Shown here: positions 43,057 to 51,468 of the stretch, piece after piece | Numbering within the stretch: the first letter of the stretch is position 1 | Layout of the letters: the number at the start of each line of letters is the position of its first letter | Assembly (NCBI GenBank): GCA_020636745.1 | Contig: JACJXH010000003.1 | Location: forward strand, 310,001-374,000 | DNA: 64,000 nt | Reading direction: 5' to 3' | From: Lentimicrobiaceae bacterium | GTDB taxonomy: Bacteria > Bacteroidota > Bacteroidia > Bacteroidales > Lentimicrobiaceae | Made by a program: the position numbers and the translations under genes | Notes under the pieces: generated by a model | The model's database searches: none | What the model saw: only the letters and a program-made list of their open reading frames with translations | Told to the model about the DNA's origin: nothing

Positions 43057-45315
43057 ATGAAAAAAAACGTCCTTCTTGTTTTACTTTTTGCTTGCTTTCA
43101 ATTACAGCTTTCTATCAAGGCTCAACCCATATTGCCTGACAACGGAGAACTTTATATTCATTCAGTTGTCCCGAGAGTCGACATTTTGATTCATCCTGAC
43201 ACACTGGCATGGATATATGAGAATGTGGAAAGCGATCAGGAATTTCATGCCACTTTCGTTTATGATAACAATCATATTCACGACACTATTTACAATATCG
43301 GGTTCAGATTACGCGGCAATACCTCCCGATACGCTCAGAAGAAATCATTTAAGGTTTCATTTAACTCTTTTATTCAGGGACAAAAGTATTTTGGCGTTGA
43401 AAAAATGAATCTGAATGGCGAGCATAACGACCCGTCGGTGGTACGAGCCGGATTATACTGGGAAATCCTCAGGGAGGCTCATCTTGCCGGCCCGCGGGCC
43501 AACCATGTAAGGGTTTACATTAATGGCAACTTTTATGGGGTATATACCAATGTAGAACATATTGATGAAGAATTCGCTAAAACCTATTTTGGCAACAACG
43601 ATGGCAATCTTTACAAATGTTTGTGGCCTGCTGATTTAGGCTACCGCGGTTCCAACCCTGATGATTATAAATTTATGGCAGGCGATCGCCGCACTTACGA
43701 ACTCAAAATCAATGAGGAAGCTGACGACTATTCAGATCTGGCTAATTTTATAAGTGTGCTAAACAACACTCCCCTGGTCGATTTACCTTGTGAGCTTGAA
43801 AAAGTATTCAACGTTCAGGACTATCTTAAAATTGCAGCTATTGACATCCTCACCGGCAACTGGGATGGCTATATTTACAACAAAAACAATTTTTACCTGT
43901 ATCACAATACCGCAACAGGTCTTTTTGAATACATCCCTTACGACACCGATAATACTTTTGGCATCGATTGGTTTGGCATTGACTGGGCTTCGAGAAATAT
44001 TTACAATTGGTCGAATCCCGATGAAAACAGGCCACTGTACACACGACTGATGCAGGTGCCTGAGTACCGCGATGCTTTTACTTATTATACCAGGCAAATT
44101 ATAGGGCAGATAACCAGCCTTGCAGAATTTCAAAACAACATCACCGCATTAAAAAGCCAGCTTGAAGCATACGTAGCCATCGACCCATACTATCCTTTGG
44201 ATTACGGATATACAATAAACTCATTCAATACATCCTTTACATCGGGCACCGGAGCGCATGTTCCCATTGGTCTTTTGCCATTTATTAACAGCCGCAATGC
44301 CAGTGCGCTTTCTCAGGCCGAAAACACTCAGGCTCTTCCTATTGTTAAATACATCGGACACAACTCCCCGCTTGCTTTTCAGAATATTACGATAAAAGCA
44401 TTCGCTGAAGCAACTGCATTAAGCGGGGTTGAGGTCGAATACCGTTTAAACGGTGCTGCATGGCAGCAAATACCCATGCACGACGACGGAACCAACGGAG
44501 ATACAGAAGCCAATGACAACTATTTTACAGCAAACATTGACGGAATGCCAGGAAATACCCTTCTGGAATTTACAATAAAAGCAATTGACAACCAGCAGAT
44601 ACAAAACTCAAAACCCTGTTCACCAGTTCAATACACTATTCCATCCACAAACTCTTACAACATTTACATCAATGAATTTATGGCAAGCAACAATTCAACC
44701 ATTGCCGATGAAAATGGAGAATTTGACGACTGGATAGAGTTGTATAACAATGGAAATCAAACAATCTGGCTTGGCGATAAATATCTGACCGATAACTTGT
44801 CGAACCCTCAGAAATGGGCTCTGCCTGATACAAATCTGGCTGCTGGAGCTTACCTTTTGGTATGGGCTGACGGACAGCCTGAGCAAGGCGCCTTGCACAC
44901 CAACTATAAGCTTGATAAAGATGCTGAAGAAATCGGACTGTTCGACAACGAAGAAAACGGCTTCGCTTTGCTCGATGGGGTTACTTATACAACACAGTCT
45001 ACTGACATTTCAATGGGCAGGGTAAATGACGCTTCTCCTGAATGGAAATTTTTCAATCAGCCTACTCCCGGAAGCACCAACAGCATGGTAGGAATAGATG
45101 AAATTTCGCTTTATACGCTCAAATTCTGGCCGAATCCGGTTTCAACCGGAATACTGTATTTCTCCGAAAAGGAAACATTTAGCATTTACAATATTCAGGG
45201 GCAGGAATTGATGCACTTTAATCATTGCAATCAGGCCTCTGTAGCGAAACTTCACAAAGGCATGTATCTGATAAGGTGTGAAGACGGCAGAAGTGGCCGG
45301 TTTATCATTAACTAA
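43057..45315 (+). CDS. T9SS-secreted CotH kinase-family protein with lamin-tail domain
   Basis: A 752-residue secreted protein. A signal peptide (to about residue 23, IKAQ) precedes a CotH domain (about 40-380). CotH is an atypical protein-kinase fold: RLRGNTSRYAQKKSFKVSF, MNLNGEHNDPSVVR, and the Asp in YIPYDTDNTFGIDW. Then come a beta-sandwich region (about 430-525), an LTD/lamin-tail domain (about 530-665; YINEFMASNNSTIADENGEFDDWIEL) and a type A T9SS C-terminal sorting domain (FWPNPVSTG ... GMYLIRCEDG). It is probably displayed on the outer membrane; CotH proteins may phosphorylate secreted proteins. It ends at a strong terminator. Confidence 0.88.
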   Translation: MKKNVLLVLLFACFQLQLSIKAQPILPDNGELYIHSVVPRVDILIHPDTLAWIYENVESDQEFHATFVYDNNHIHDTIYNIGFRLRGNTSRYAQKKSFKVSFNSFIQGQKYFGVEKMNLNGEHNDPSVVRAGLYWEILREAHLAGPRANHVRVYINGNFYGVYTNVEHIDEEFAKTYFGNNDGNLYKCLWPADLGYRGSNPDDYKFMAGDRRTYELKINEEADDYSDLANFISVLNNTPLVDLPCELEKVFNVQDYLKIAAIDILTGNWDGYIYNKNNFYLYHNTATGLFEYIPYDTDNTFGIDWFGIDWASRNIYNWSNPDENRPLYTRLMQVPEYRDAFTYYTRQIIGQITSLAEFQNNITALKSQLEAYVAIDPYYPLDYGYTINSFNTSFTSGTGAHVPIGLLPFINSRNASALSQAENTQALPIVKYIGHNSPLAFQNITIKAFAEATALSGVEVEYRLNGAAWQQIPMHDDGTNGDTEANDNYFTANIDGMPGNTLLEFTIKAIDNQQIQNSKPCSPVQYTIPSTNSYNIYINEFMASNNSTIADENGEFDDWIELYNNGNQTIWLGDKYLTDNLSNPQKWALPDTNLAAGAYLLVWADGQPEQGALHTNYKLDKDAEEIGLFDNEENGFALLDGVTYTTQSTDISMGRVNDASPEWKFFNQPTPGSTNSMVGIDEISLYTLKFWPNPVSTGILYFSEKETFSIYNIQGQELMHFNHCNQASVAKLHKGMYLIRCEDGRSGRFIIN

Positions 45316-45374
45316 ACTGATCAAACCTTCGGTTGTCTATCTGGCAATGAATCGAAGCATTTTAACTTAAGCAA

Positions 45375-45407
45375 AAAGTCCCGTTAATCAATAGTTAACG
45401 GGACTTT
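45375..45407 (+). terminator. Terminator between the convergent CotH and pfkA genes
   Basis: AAAGTCCCGTTAA, a 7-nt loop and TTAACGGGACTTT pair perfectly over 13 bp, flanked by A and T runs. It can serve both directions. Confidence 0.85.
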
Positions 45408-45429
45408 AAATATTTAGCCGAACAATTTA

Positions 45430-46524
45430 TTAGTCGCCAAAACACATACCCACACCACGTGCAGTTTTCATCAGTGCGGTTTCAGGATCAACCAGGTTTG
45501 GTTTTTGTATCGCTTCCTTTAAAGTTACAGAAGTGATATAAGGATGACGATAAGAAACCATTCTGCCGAATTCGCCATCTTTGGCAAGTTCAAATGCTTT
45601 CACACCATATTGTGTTGCCAGCACCCTGTCATAAGCAATGGGAATTCCTCCGCGCTGCAAGTGTCCCAGCACTGTAGTTCTGATACTATGCTCGCATCCG
45701 GCCATTTTGAGTTCTTCTTCAAAACGGAAACCTACACCGCCGAATTTAACATTTTCGTAACCAATTTCTTTACTGTTTGAAGCAAACACGTCACCTTTAA
45801 TATTGCGTGCACCTTCGGCAATAACAATATTTACAAATCCGCGGCCTTTATCAAAACGCTGATCAATTCTTTCCATTACTTTATTGATATCGTAAGGGAA
45901 TTCGGGCAGAAGACAGATTTCGGCGCCACCAGCAACAGCTGCATTCAAGGCAATCCAGCCTGCATTACGTCCCATAACTTCCAGAATCTGAACGCGGTTA
46001 TGGCTTGCAGCAGTTGTAACAAGTTTATCTACAGCTTCGGTAGCAATCTGAATTGCAGTTTGAAAACCGAAAGTAGCATCTGTAGCTGAAAGGTCATTAT
46101 CAATGGTCTTAGGAACACCAATTACATTGAGTCCTTTTTCAAATAGTGCCTGGGAAATGCGCTGTGAACCATCACCTCCGATATTGATAACTGCATCAAT
46201 ACCCAGATATTGAATTTTACGTATCATTTCATCCGAGCGATCAACAGCTAAAAAACTTCCGTCTTTCTGCTTAACAGGCCATGCAAATGGGCCTCCTTTA
46301 TTGGTTGTTTGCAGAATGGTTCCTCCCTGATAGTGAATACCTGAAACTGTTTTTTCGTCTAAAACAACAATTTCAGTAGGCTCACGCAAAATCCCGTTAA
46401 ATGCCTCAATACTACCAACAACTTCCCATCCTTTTTCGCGGGAAGCTCGCTTAACAATTGCGCGGATAACCGCGTTAAGTCCCGGACAGTCGCCTCCTCC
46501 GGTAAGAACTAATACCCTCTTCAT
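45430..46524 (-). CDS. pfkA: 6-phosphofructokinase
   Basis: A PfkA-fold enzyme of 364 residues. The N-terminal TGGGDCPGLNAVIRA binds phosphate; INIGGDGSQ (116-120 = GGDGS) forms the phosphoryl-donor site; PKTIDNDLSATDATFG holds the catalytic Asp; EVMGRNAGW and the C-terminal HLQRGG are standard. GGDGS carries Gly at the ATP-determining position, whereas Lys in PKTIDND is the residue typical of PPi-dependent enzymes, so the signature is mixed. An ATP-dependent enzyme of the longer, non-allosteric clade is most likely. It commits fructose 6-phosphate to glycolysis. Confidence 0.92.
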   Translation of the reverse strand: MKRVLVLTGGGDCPGLNAVIRAIVKRASREKGWEVVGSIEAFNGILREPTEIVVLDEKTVSGIHYQGGTILQTTNKGGPFAWPVKQKDGSFLAVDRSDEMIRKIQYLGIDAVINIGGDGSQRISQALFEKGLNVIGVPKTIDNDLSATDATFGFQTAIQIATEAVDKLVTTAASHNRVQILEVMGRNAGWIALNAAVAGGAEICLLPEFPYDINKVMERIDQRFDKGRGFVNIVIAEGARNIKGDVFASNSKEIGYENVKFGGVGFRFEEELKMAGCEHSIRTTVLGHLQRGGIPIAYDRVLATQYGVKAFELAKDGEFGRMVSYRHPYITSVTLKEAIQKPNLVDPETALMKTARGVGMCFGD

Positions 46525-46587
46525 AGAGTTTTTACTTTAATAATGAATAACTTAGGTCTTTTTGGTCTTGTTTCTGAAAAAACGATG

Positions 46588-46595
46588 CAAAATTA
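46588..46595 (-). promoter_or_regulatory. Candidate -7 box for pfkA
   Basis: TAATTTTG on the minus strand, 63 nt upstream of the pfkA ATG. No standard -33 box was found. Confidence 0.4.
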
Positions 46596-46704
46596 CAAAA
46601 AAAAATGGTTTTAACTAATCTGCAAGTTCAGCCTGCTTAAAAGTAGAATGAATTTACAATAACTTAACGTTAATTGAGTATTTTCGCGGTTTGTAACAAC
46701 TTTT

Positions 46705-47175
46705 ATGGAAAAGAAGAAGAAACTGGCATTGGTTGCACACGACAACCGTAAACAAGACCTGATAGAATGGGTTGAATTTAATGCTCATAAATTGCGCGAA
46801 CACCAGATAGTTTGCACGGGTACAACCGGCAAGCTCATTGAGGAACAACTTCGAAGAAGTTTAACAAAGGAACAATATGGTGAATTTGAAGTAGTTAAAC
46901 TTAAATCAGGACCACTTGGCGGTGACCAGCAGTTGGGCGCATTAATTGTAGAAGGAGAAATTGATCTCATGATATTTTTCTGGGATCCCATGCAACCACA
47001 ACCACATGATGTGGATGTCAAAGCTCTTTTAAGAATCACTGTATTGTACAATGTACCTACTGCCTGCAACCGTTCAACAGCAGATTTTTTGATTTCATCG
47101 CACCTTTTTACCGAAGAATATCACCCCAAGGTAAAAGATTACACCAGCTATATTAATCGTGAAGTTAAAATGTAA
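46705..47175 (+). CDS. mgsA: Methylglyoxal synthase
   Basis: An MGS-fold enzyme of 156 residues. It has ALVAHDNRKQDLIEW at the N-terminus, the phosphate-binding CTGTTGKLIEE, SGPLGGDQQLGALI, and DLMIFFWDPMQPQPHDVD with the catalytic Asp residues, then YNVPTACNRSTADF. It converts dihydroxyacetone phosphate to methylglyoxal, a bypass when sugar phosphates accumulate. Its stop overlaps the next start by one base (TAATG), so it is translationally coupled to the HAD gene. It is divergent from pfkA, which sets DHAP supply. Confidence 0.95.
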   Translation: MEKKKKLALVAHDNRKQDLIEWVEFNAHKLREHQIVCTGTTGKLIEEQLRRSLTKEQYGEFEVVKLKSGPLGGDQQLGALIVEGEIDLMIFFWDPMQPQPHDVDVKALLRITVLYNVPTACNRSTADFLISSHLFTEEYHPKVKDYTSYINREVKM

Positions 47176-47834
47176 TGAACCGCAACATAGCTGTAATTTT
47201 TGATATGGACGGGGTGTTGGTTGACAACTTCAATTACCACCTGATGGCCTGGGAAAAATTTTGTCAACTGCACAAAAAGTCATTCTCGGCCGATGAATTT
47301 CGCGAAAATGTTTTCGGTGGCAATAATCCTGATCACCTGAAGTTTATTTTTGGCCCTCAGCTCAGTCAGGAGCAAATTATACAATACGGGCAGGAAAAAG
47401 AAAGCATTTATCGTGAGCTTTATCGTAATAACGTTCAACCTGTTACCGGTCTGAAAGATTTTTTACACGACTTAAACCAGGCTGGAATTGCAAAAGCCAT
47501 TGCCACCTCTGCCGAAAGGGCCAATGTGGACTTTATACTTGACTCGGTGGGTTTGCACCATCAATTTGAGGTAGTAGTTGACTCATCCATGATATCGCGC
47601 GGCAAACCCGACCCCGAGGTCTTCCTCAAAGCAGCTCAATTAATTCAGGTTAATCCTTCCGACTGCATTGTGCTGGAAGACTCTCTCAAAGGAATTGAAG
47701 CAGCTTTAAGAGCCCGCATGAAGGTAATTGGCGTAGGTACTACCCATCACGTTGCCGAACTTACAGAGGCCCACTATGTAATCAACGATTTTTCAGAACT
47801 TACATTTCAAAAAATCAGCGAAATATTAAATTAA
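47175..47834 (+). CDS. HAD phosphatase / beta-phosphoglucomutase-like
   Basis: A subfamily IA HAD protein of 219 residues with a C1 helical cap. Motif I is FDMDGVLVDN (Asp nucleophile and acid/base), motif II ATSAERANV, the Lys of motif III lies in SRGKPDPEVF, and motif IV is VLEDSLKGIEAA. The layout fits beta-phosphoglucomutase or a sugar-phosphate phosphatase. Coupling to mgsA by one-base overlap suggests it relieves sugar-phosphate stress, but the substrate is not visible. It is distinct from the HAD domain fused to GH65. Confidence 0.85.
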   Translation: MNRNIAVIFDMDGVLVDNFNYHLMAWEKFCQLHKKSFSADEFRENVFGGNNPDHLKFIFGPQLSQEQIIQYGQEKESIYRELYRNNVQPVTGLKDFLHDLNQAGIAKAIATSAERANVDFILDSVGLHHQFEVVVDSSMISRGKPDPEVFLKAAQLIQVNPSDCIVLEDSLKGIEAALRARMKVIGVGTTHHVAELTEAHYVINDFSELTFQKISEILN

Positions 47835-47863
47835 ACTCAATTATAAACCAACCAAACTTTACT

Positions 47864-49189
47864 ATGTATTCAATGAAAAAGTCACTTGCATTAACTGCGA
47901 TCCTGTTGATCAGCAGTTTTGCAATAGCTCAAAGCAAAATCGACTTCCAGGAGTTTGATTTGCCTAATGGGCTGCATGTTATCCTGCACCAGGATAATTC
48001 AACGCCAATCGTGGCAGTCACCACTTCCTACCACGTTGGTTCTAAAAACGAAAGTCCGAGCCGTACAGGATTTGCTCACTTTTTCGAACATCTTATGTTT
48101 GAAGGATCTGACAACATCCCCAGAGGACAGTTCGACAAAATTGCCATGAATGCCGGTGCCCAAATCAATGCCAATACCGGCTGGGATCGCACATTTTATT
48201 ATATTCTTCTGCCATCCAACCAGCTTGAATTAGGGCTTTGGATGGAATCAGAACGCTTGTTGCATCTTCGTATCGACAGCATTGGTGTTGAAACACAACG
48301 CCGTGTTGTAAAAGAAGAACGTAAACAATCATACGACAACCGCCCTTATGGTTCGCTTATCGAAAAAACCTTCAGCAGCTCTTTTAAAGAACACCCCTAC
48401 CGCTGGACCCCGATTGGATCAGCTCAATACATTGATGAAGCTACACTGGCTGAATTTCTTGAATTTCATTCTGTTTTTTATGTTCCTAACAATGCTATTT
48501 TGTCTATTGCCGGAGATATTGATATTGAAAATACAAAGGCTTTGATTACAAAATATTATGGTGATATTCCCCGCGGCACAAAACCTATTTACAGGCCCAG
48601 CATTGTGGAGCCCAAACAAACAGTTGAAAGACGCGACACAGTTTTTGACAACATCCAACTTCCTGCTGTTGTTCAGGCATACCACATCCCAGCCATGGGA
48701 ACACCTGACTATTATGCTTTGAATATGCTTACCACCTTACTCTCTGATGGTGAAAGTTCACGTTTAAACAAAGCCATTGTTGACAAACAGCAAAAAGCAC
48801 TTTATGTTGGCTCATTCCCCATCCCCCTTGAAGACCCAGGATTATTTCTGGTGTTTGGAATTGTAAATATGGGGGTAACTCCTGCCGATTTGGAATCATC
48901 TATTGACAGCGAGATTAAACGAACACAAACCGAAGAACTGTCAGACCGTGAATTTGAGAAATTGCGTAACAAAATTGAAAACGATTTTGTAAGCCGCAAC
49001 TCAACCATGGCTGGCATTGCTGAAAGTTTGGCCGATTACCGTATGTATTTTGGTGATGCCAATCTCATCAATACTGAGATTGATAAATATATGAAAGTTA
49101 CAAAAGAAGACATCAAGCGTGTTGCCAACGAATATCTGATTCCGCAAAACCGCACTGTTCTCTATTATTTGCCCAAACAAAGCCAGTAA
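47864..49189 (+). CDS. M16 zinc metallopeptidase, catalytic subunit
   Basis: A 441-residue secreted M16 (pitrilysin/insulinase) protease. A signal peptide ends near AIAQ; the ATG three codons in (47873) is an equally good start. The inverted zinc motif HxxEH is His72, Glu75 and His76 in FAHFFEHLMFEGS, and the downstream Glu-rich RRVVKEERKQS supplies the third ligand. Two M16 lobes fill the length. It lies 15 nt upstream of the non-catalytic M16 gene, which has a strong ribosome-binding site, so the pair likely makes a periplasmic heterodimer degrading peptides. Confidence 0.93.
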   Translation: MYSMKKSLALTAILLISSFAIAQSKIDFQEFDLPNGLHVILHQDNSTPIVAVTTSYHVGSKNESPSRTGFAHFFEHLMFEGSDNIPRGQFDKIAMNAGAQINANTGWDRTFYYILLPSNQLELGLWMESERLLHLRIDSIGVETQRRVVKEERKQSYDNRPYGSLIEKTFSSSFKEHPYRWTPIGSAQYIDEATLAEFLEFHSVFYVPNNAILSIAGDIDIENTKALITKYYGDIPRGTKPIYRPSIVEPKQTVERRDTVFDNIQLPAVVQAYHIPAMGTPDYYALNMLTTLLSDGESSRLNKAIVDKQQKALYVGSFPIPLEDPGLFLVFGIVNMGVTPADLESSIDSEIKRTQTEELSDREFEKLRNKIENDFVSRNSTMAGIAESLADYRMYFGDANLINTEIDKYMKVTKEDIKRVANEYLIPQNRTVLYYLPKQSQ

Positions 49190-49191
49190 AC

Positions 49192-49197
49192 AGGAGG
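49192..49197 (+). promoter_or_regulatory. Strong Shine-Dalgarno sequence for the second M16 gene
   Basis: AGGAGG with a 7-nt spacer to the ATG at 49205. Most starts in this window have no such site, so the second subunit may be translated from its own strong site to balance the two M16 partners. Confidence 0.7.
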
Positions 49198-49204
49198 AAA
49201 TATC

Positions 49205-51313
49205 ATGAAAAAAATAATTGCCATTACTTTTGCCACTGCTTTGCTGGCCCTGTCATTTCATTCAAATGCTCAGGTAAAAAGCACAAAAACCAAGACTACT
49301 CCACAGCCTGCGCTTGACAGAAGCATTAAACCGCTTCCCGGCCCGGCTCCCGAAATCAATATTGGAAAATATGAAAGTTTCGAGCTCGAAAACGGATTAA
49401 GAGTTTTCGTTGTTGAAAATCACAAAATCCCCAGGGTTGCATATTCACTTACTATTGATTATACCCCCATTCCAGAGGGCGAACTTAGTGGTTTGTCTGA
49501 TTTTACTGGTCAGATGTTGAGAAAGGGAACCCAAACCTATGCCAAAGATCAGCTTGACGAAGAGATTGACTTTATCGGAGCAACTCTTTCAACCAGTGCA
49601 TCAGGCATCTATGGCTCGGCTCTTAAAAAACACAATAACAGACTATTGGAATTAATGTCTGATGTTTTGTTAAACCCCTCTTTCCCGACCGAAGAACTTG
49701 AGAAAATTAAAACTCAGGCAATTTCTGGATTGGAAGCTGAAAAAAATGAGCCTTCAGCCATCAGCGACAGGGTAGGAAAACTGCTGGTTTACGGGGCAAA
49801 CCATCCTTATGGCGAGTCAATGACAGAGAAATCAGTTCAAAACATCTCAATTGAACAGTGCAAAGCATTTTACCAGGGCTTCTTCAGACCTCAAATAGCT
49901 TATATGGCTATTGTGGGCGACATTAATCTGGCTGAAGCCAAAGAGCTCGTCAATAAATATTTTGGCAAATGGGAAAAAGCTGACGTCATGAATATGCAAC
50001 CCCAAATGCCTGTAATGCCCGCTAAAAATGTTGTGGCTTTGGTCGACAGACCTGATGCCGTTCAAACAACGCTCAGCATCAGCTATCCGGTTGACTACCA
50101 ACCAGGTAATCCGGATGCAATTAAGGCAAGAGTTGCCAACACTATCCTTGGAGGAGGTACTTTCCGTCTTTACAACAACTTACGTGAAGAAAAGGCTTTC
50201 ACATATGGTGCATATTCAAGATTAAGTGCTGATAAACTTGCCGGAAGATTTACCGCCAGCACTGAAATACGCAATTCGGTTACCGACAGCGCCATCAATG
50301 AAATTCTTTTTGAAATGAAAAGACTGCGTGATGAGCCAGTTCCCCAGCCAGAGCTTGACCTTGTAAAGAATTATTTGTCAGGCGCTTTTGCACTTTCTCT
50401 TGAAGAACCACAGACTGTTGCTAATTTTGCTATCAGCACAGCCAGATATGGTTTAAAAGCCGATTACTATGTAAATTACCTGAAAGAACTGGCTGCAGTT
50501 TCATCTGACGATGTACAGAAAATGGCCGTTAAATACATCAGGCCTGACAATGCTTATATTCTTGCTGTAGGTAAAGCTTCTGAAATTGCTGATAAACTTC
50601 AGCGGTTTACCGGTGGTGAGCCTATTCGCTATTTCGATACAGAAGGCAAGGAATATGACCCTAATAAAAAAGTTAAACCAGCACCGGAAGGTATTACTGC
50701 CGAAGATGTAAACAAAGCTTACATCAACGCTATCGGAGGTGAAAAAGCCTTACTCAAAATCAAAGACATCACCATGATGGCCAGCACCAGCATGCAAGGA
50801 ATGACCATTGGTTTTGATATTTACAGAAAAGCTCCGGATAAATACATGATGAAGATTGGTGCCGGAGATATGGTATTTCAGCAAATGGCTTACGATGGAG
50901 TTACAGCCAAACTGGTTTCTCCAATGGGTGGCGAAAATAAAACCCTCGAGGGCAAAGAACTGGAAGCAATGAAATACGAATCCATTCTGAATATTGAATT
51001 GCAGTACGAAAAGCAAGGTATCAAACTGCTGCTTGAAGGTATTGAAGAAGTTAACGGAGCAGATGCTTACAGAGTTCTTCTCACCTACCCTACCGGAAAA
51101 GAATCAACCAGATTTTTCGATGTCAATACAGGCCTTCTTATCAGAGAAATTGGCGAACAGGGCATTTCTGAATTCAGTGATTACAGAGAAGTAAATGGTG
51201 TTAAATTCCCATATGCCATTTCACAGCAAATGGGCCCACAAACTGTAAAACTTGGTGTACTCTCCATTAAGGTTAATTCAAAGCTGAAAGATGACATCTT
51301 TACCTTGAAATAA
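49205..51313 (+). CDS. M16-family protein lacking the zinc motif, with extra C-terminal domain
   Basis: A 702-residue secreted protein (signal peptide ending at SNAQ). Two M16 lobes (about 55-490) include the substrate-binding TFRLYNNLREEKAFTYGAYS, but where HxxEH belongs it reads DFTGQ, so it cannot bind catalytic zinc. The extra C-terminal region (about 515-702) is a beta-rich domain resembling the LolA/outer-membrane-lipoprotein-sorting fold (DAYRVLLTYPTGKESTRFFD). By analogy with two-gene M16B systems it is the R/Y-motif partner of the preceding catalytic subunit. It ends at a perfect terminator. Confidence 0.88.
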   Translation: MKKIIAITFATALLALSFHSNAQVKSTKTKTTPQPALDRSIKPLPGPAPEINIGKYESFELENGLRVFVVENHKIPRVAYSLTIDYTPIPEGELSGLSDFTGQMLRKGTQTYAKDQLDEEIDFIGATLSTSASGIYGSALKKHNNRLLELMSDVLLNPSFPTEELEKIKTQAISGLEAEKNEPSAISDRVGKLLVYGANHPYGESMTEKSVQNISIEQCKAFYQGFFRPQIAYMAIVGDINLAEAKELVNKYFGKWEKADVMNMQPQMPVMPAKNVVALVDRPDAVQTTLSISYPVDYQPGNPDAIKARVANTILGGGTFRLYNNLREEKAFTYGAYSRLSADKLAGRFTASTEIRNSVTDSAINEILFEMKRLRDEPVPQPELDLVKNYLSGAFALSLEEPQTVANFAISTARYGLKADYYVNYLKELAAVSSDDVQKMAVKYIRPDNAYILAVGKASEIADKLQRFTGGEPIRYFDTEGKEYDPNKKVKPAPEGITAEDVNKAYINAIGGEKALLKIKDITMMASTSMQGMTIGFDIYRKAPDKYMMKIGAGDMVFQQMAYDGVTAKLVSPMGGENKTLEGKELEAMKYESILNIELQYEKQGIKLLLEGIEEVNGADAYRVLLTYPTGKESTRFFDVNTGLLIREIGEQGISEFSDYREVNGVKFPYAISQQMGPQTVKLGVLSIKVNSKLKDDIFTLK

Positions 51314-51332
51314 TCTCAGGCTATTTTGATAA

Positions 51333-51364
51333 AAAGAGGATTAGGGAACTAATCCTCTTTTTTT
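51333..51364 (+). terminator. Terminator after the M16 operon
   Basis: AAAGAGGATTAG, a GGAA tetraloop and CTAATCCTCTTT form a perfect 12-bp stem followed by T residues. Confidence 0.92.
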
Positions 51365-51412
51365 GTCTAATTACGAATTATCTTTCCGATTTTTAAGTAA
51401 ATACGATTTTAG

Positions 51413-51420
51413 TATCTTTG
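51413..51420 (+). promoter_or_regulatory. Candidate -7 box for the GH13 lipoprotein gene
   Basis: TATCTTTG, 48 nt before the ATG, with a T-rich stretch (51391-51394) about 18 nt upstream in the -33 position. Confidence 0.5.
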
Positions 51421-51468
51421 CATATCAGAAATCAACCTAATACTTAAAACATTAATTTACACGTACTT

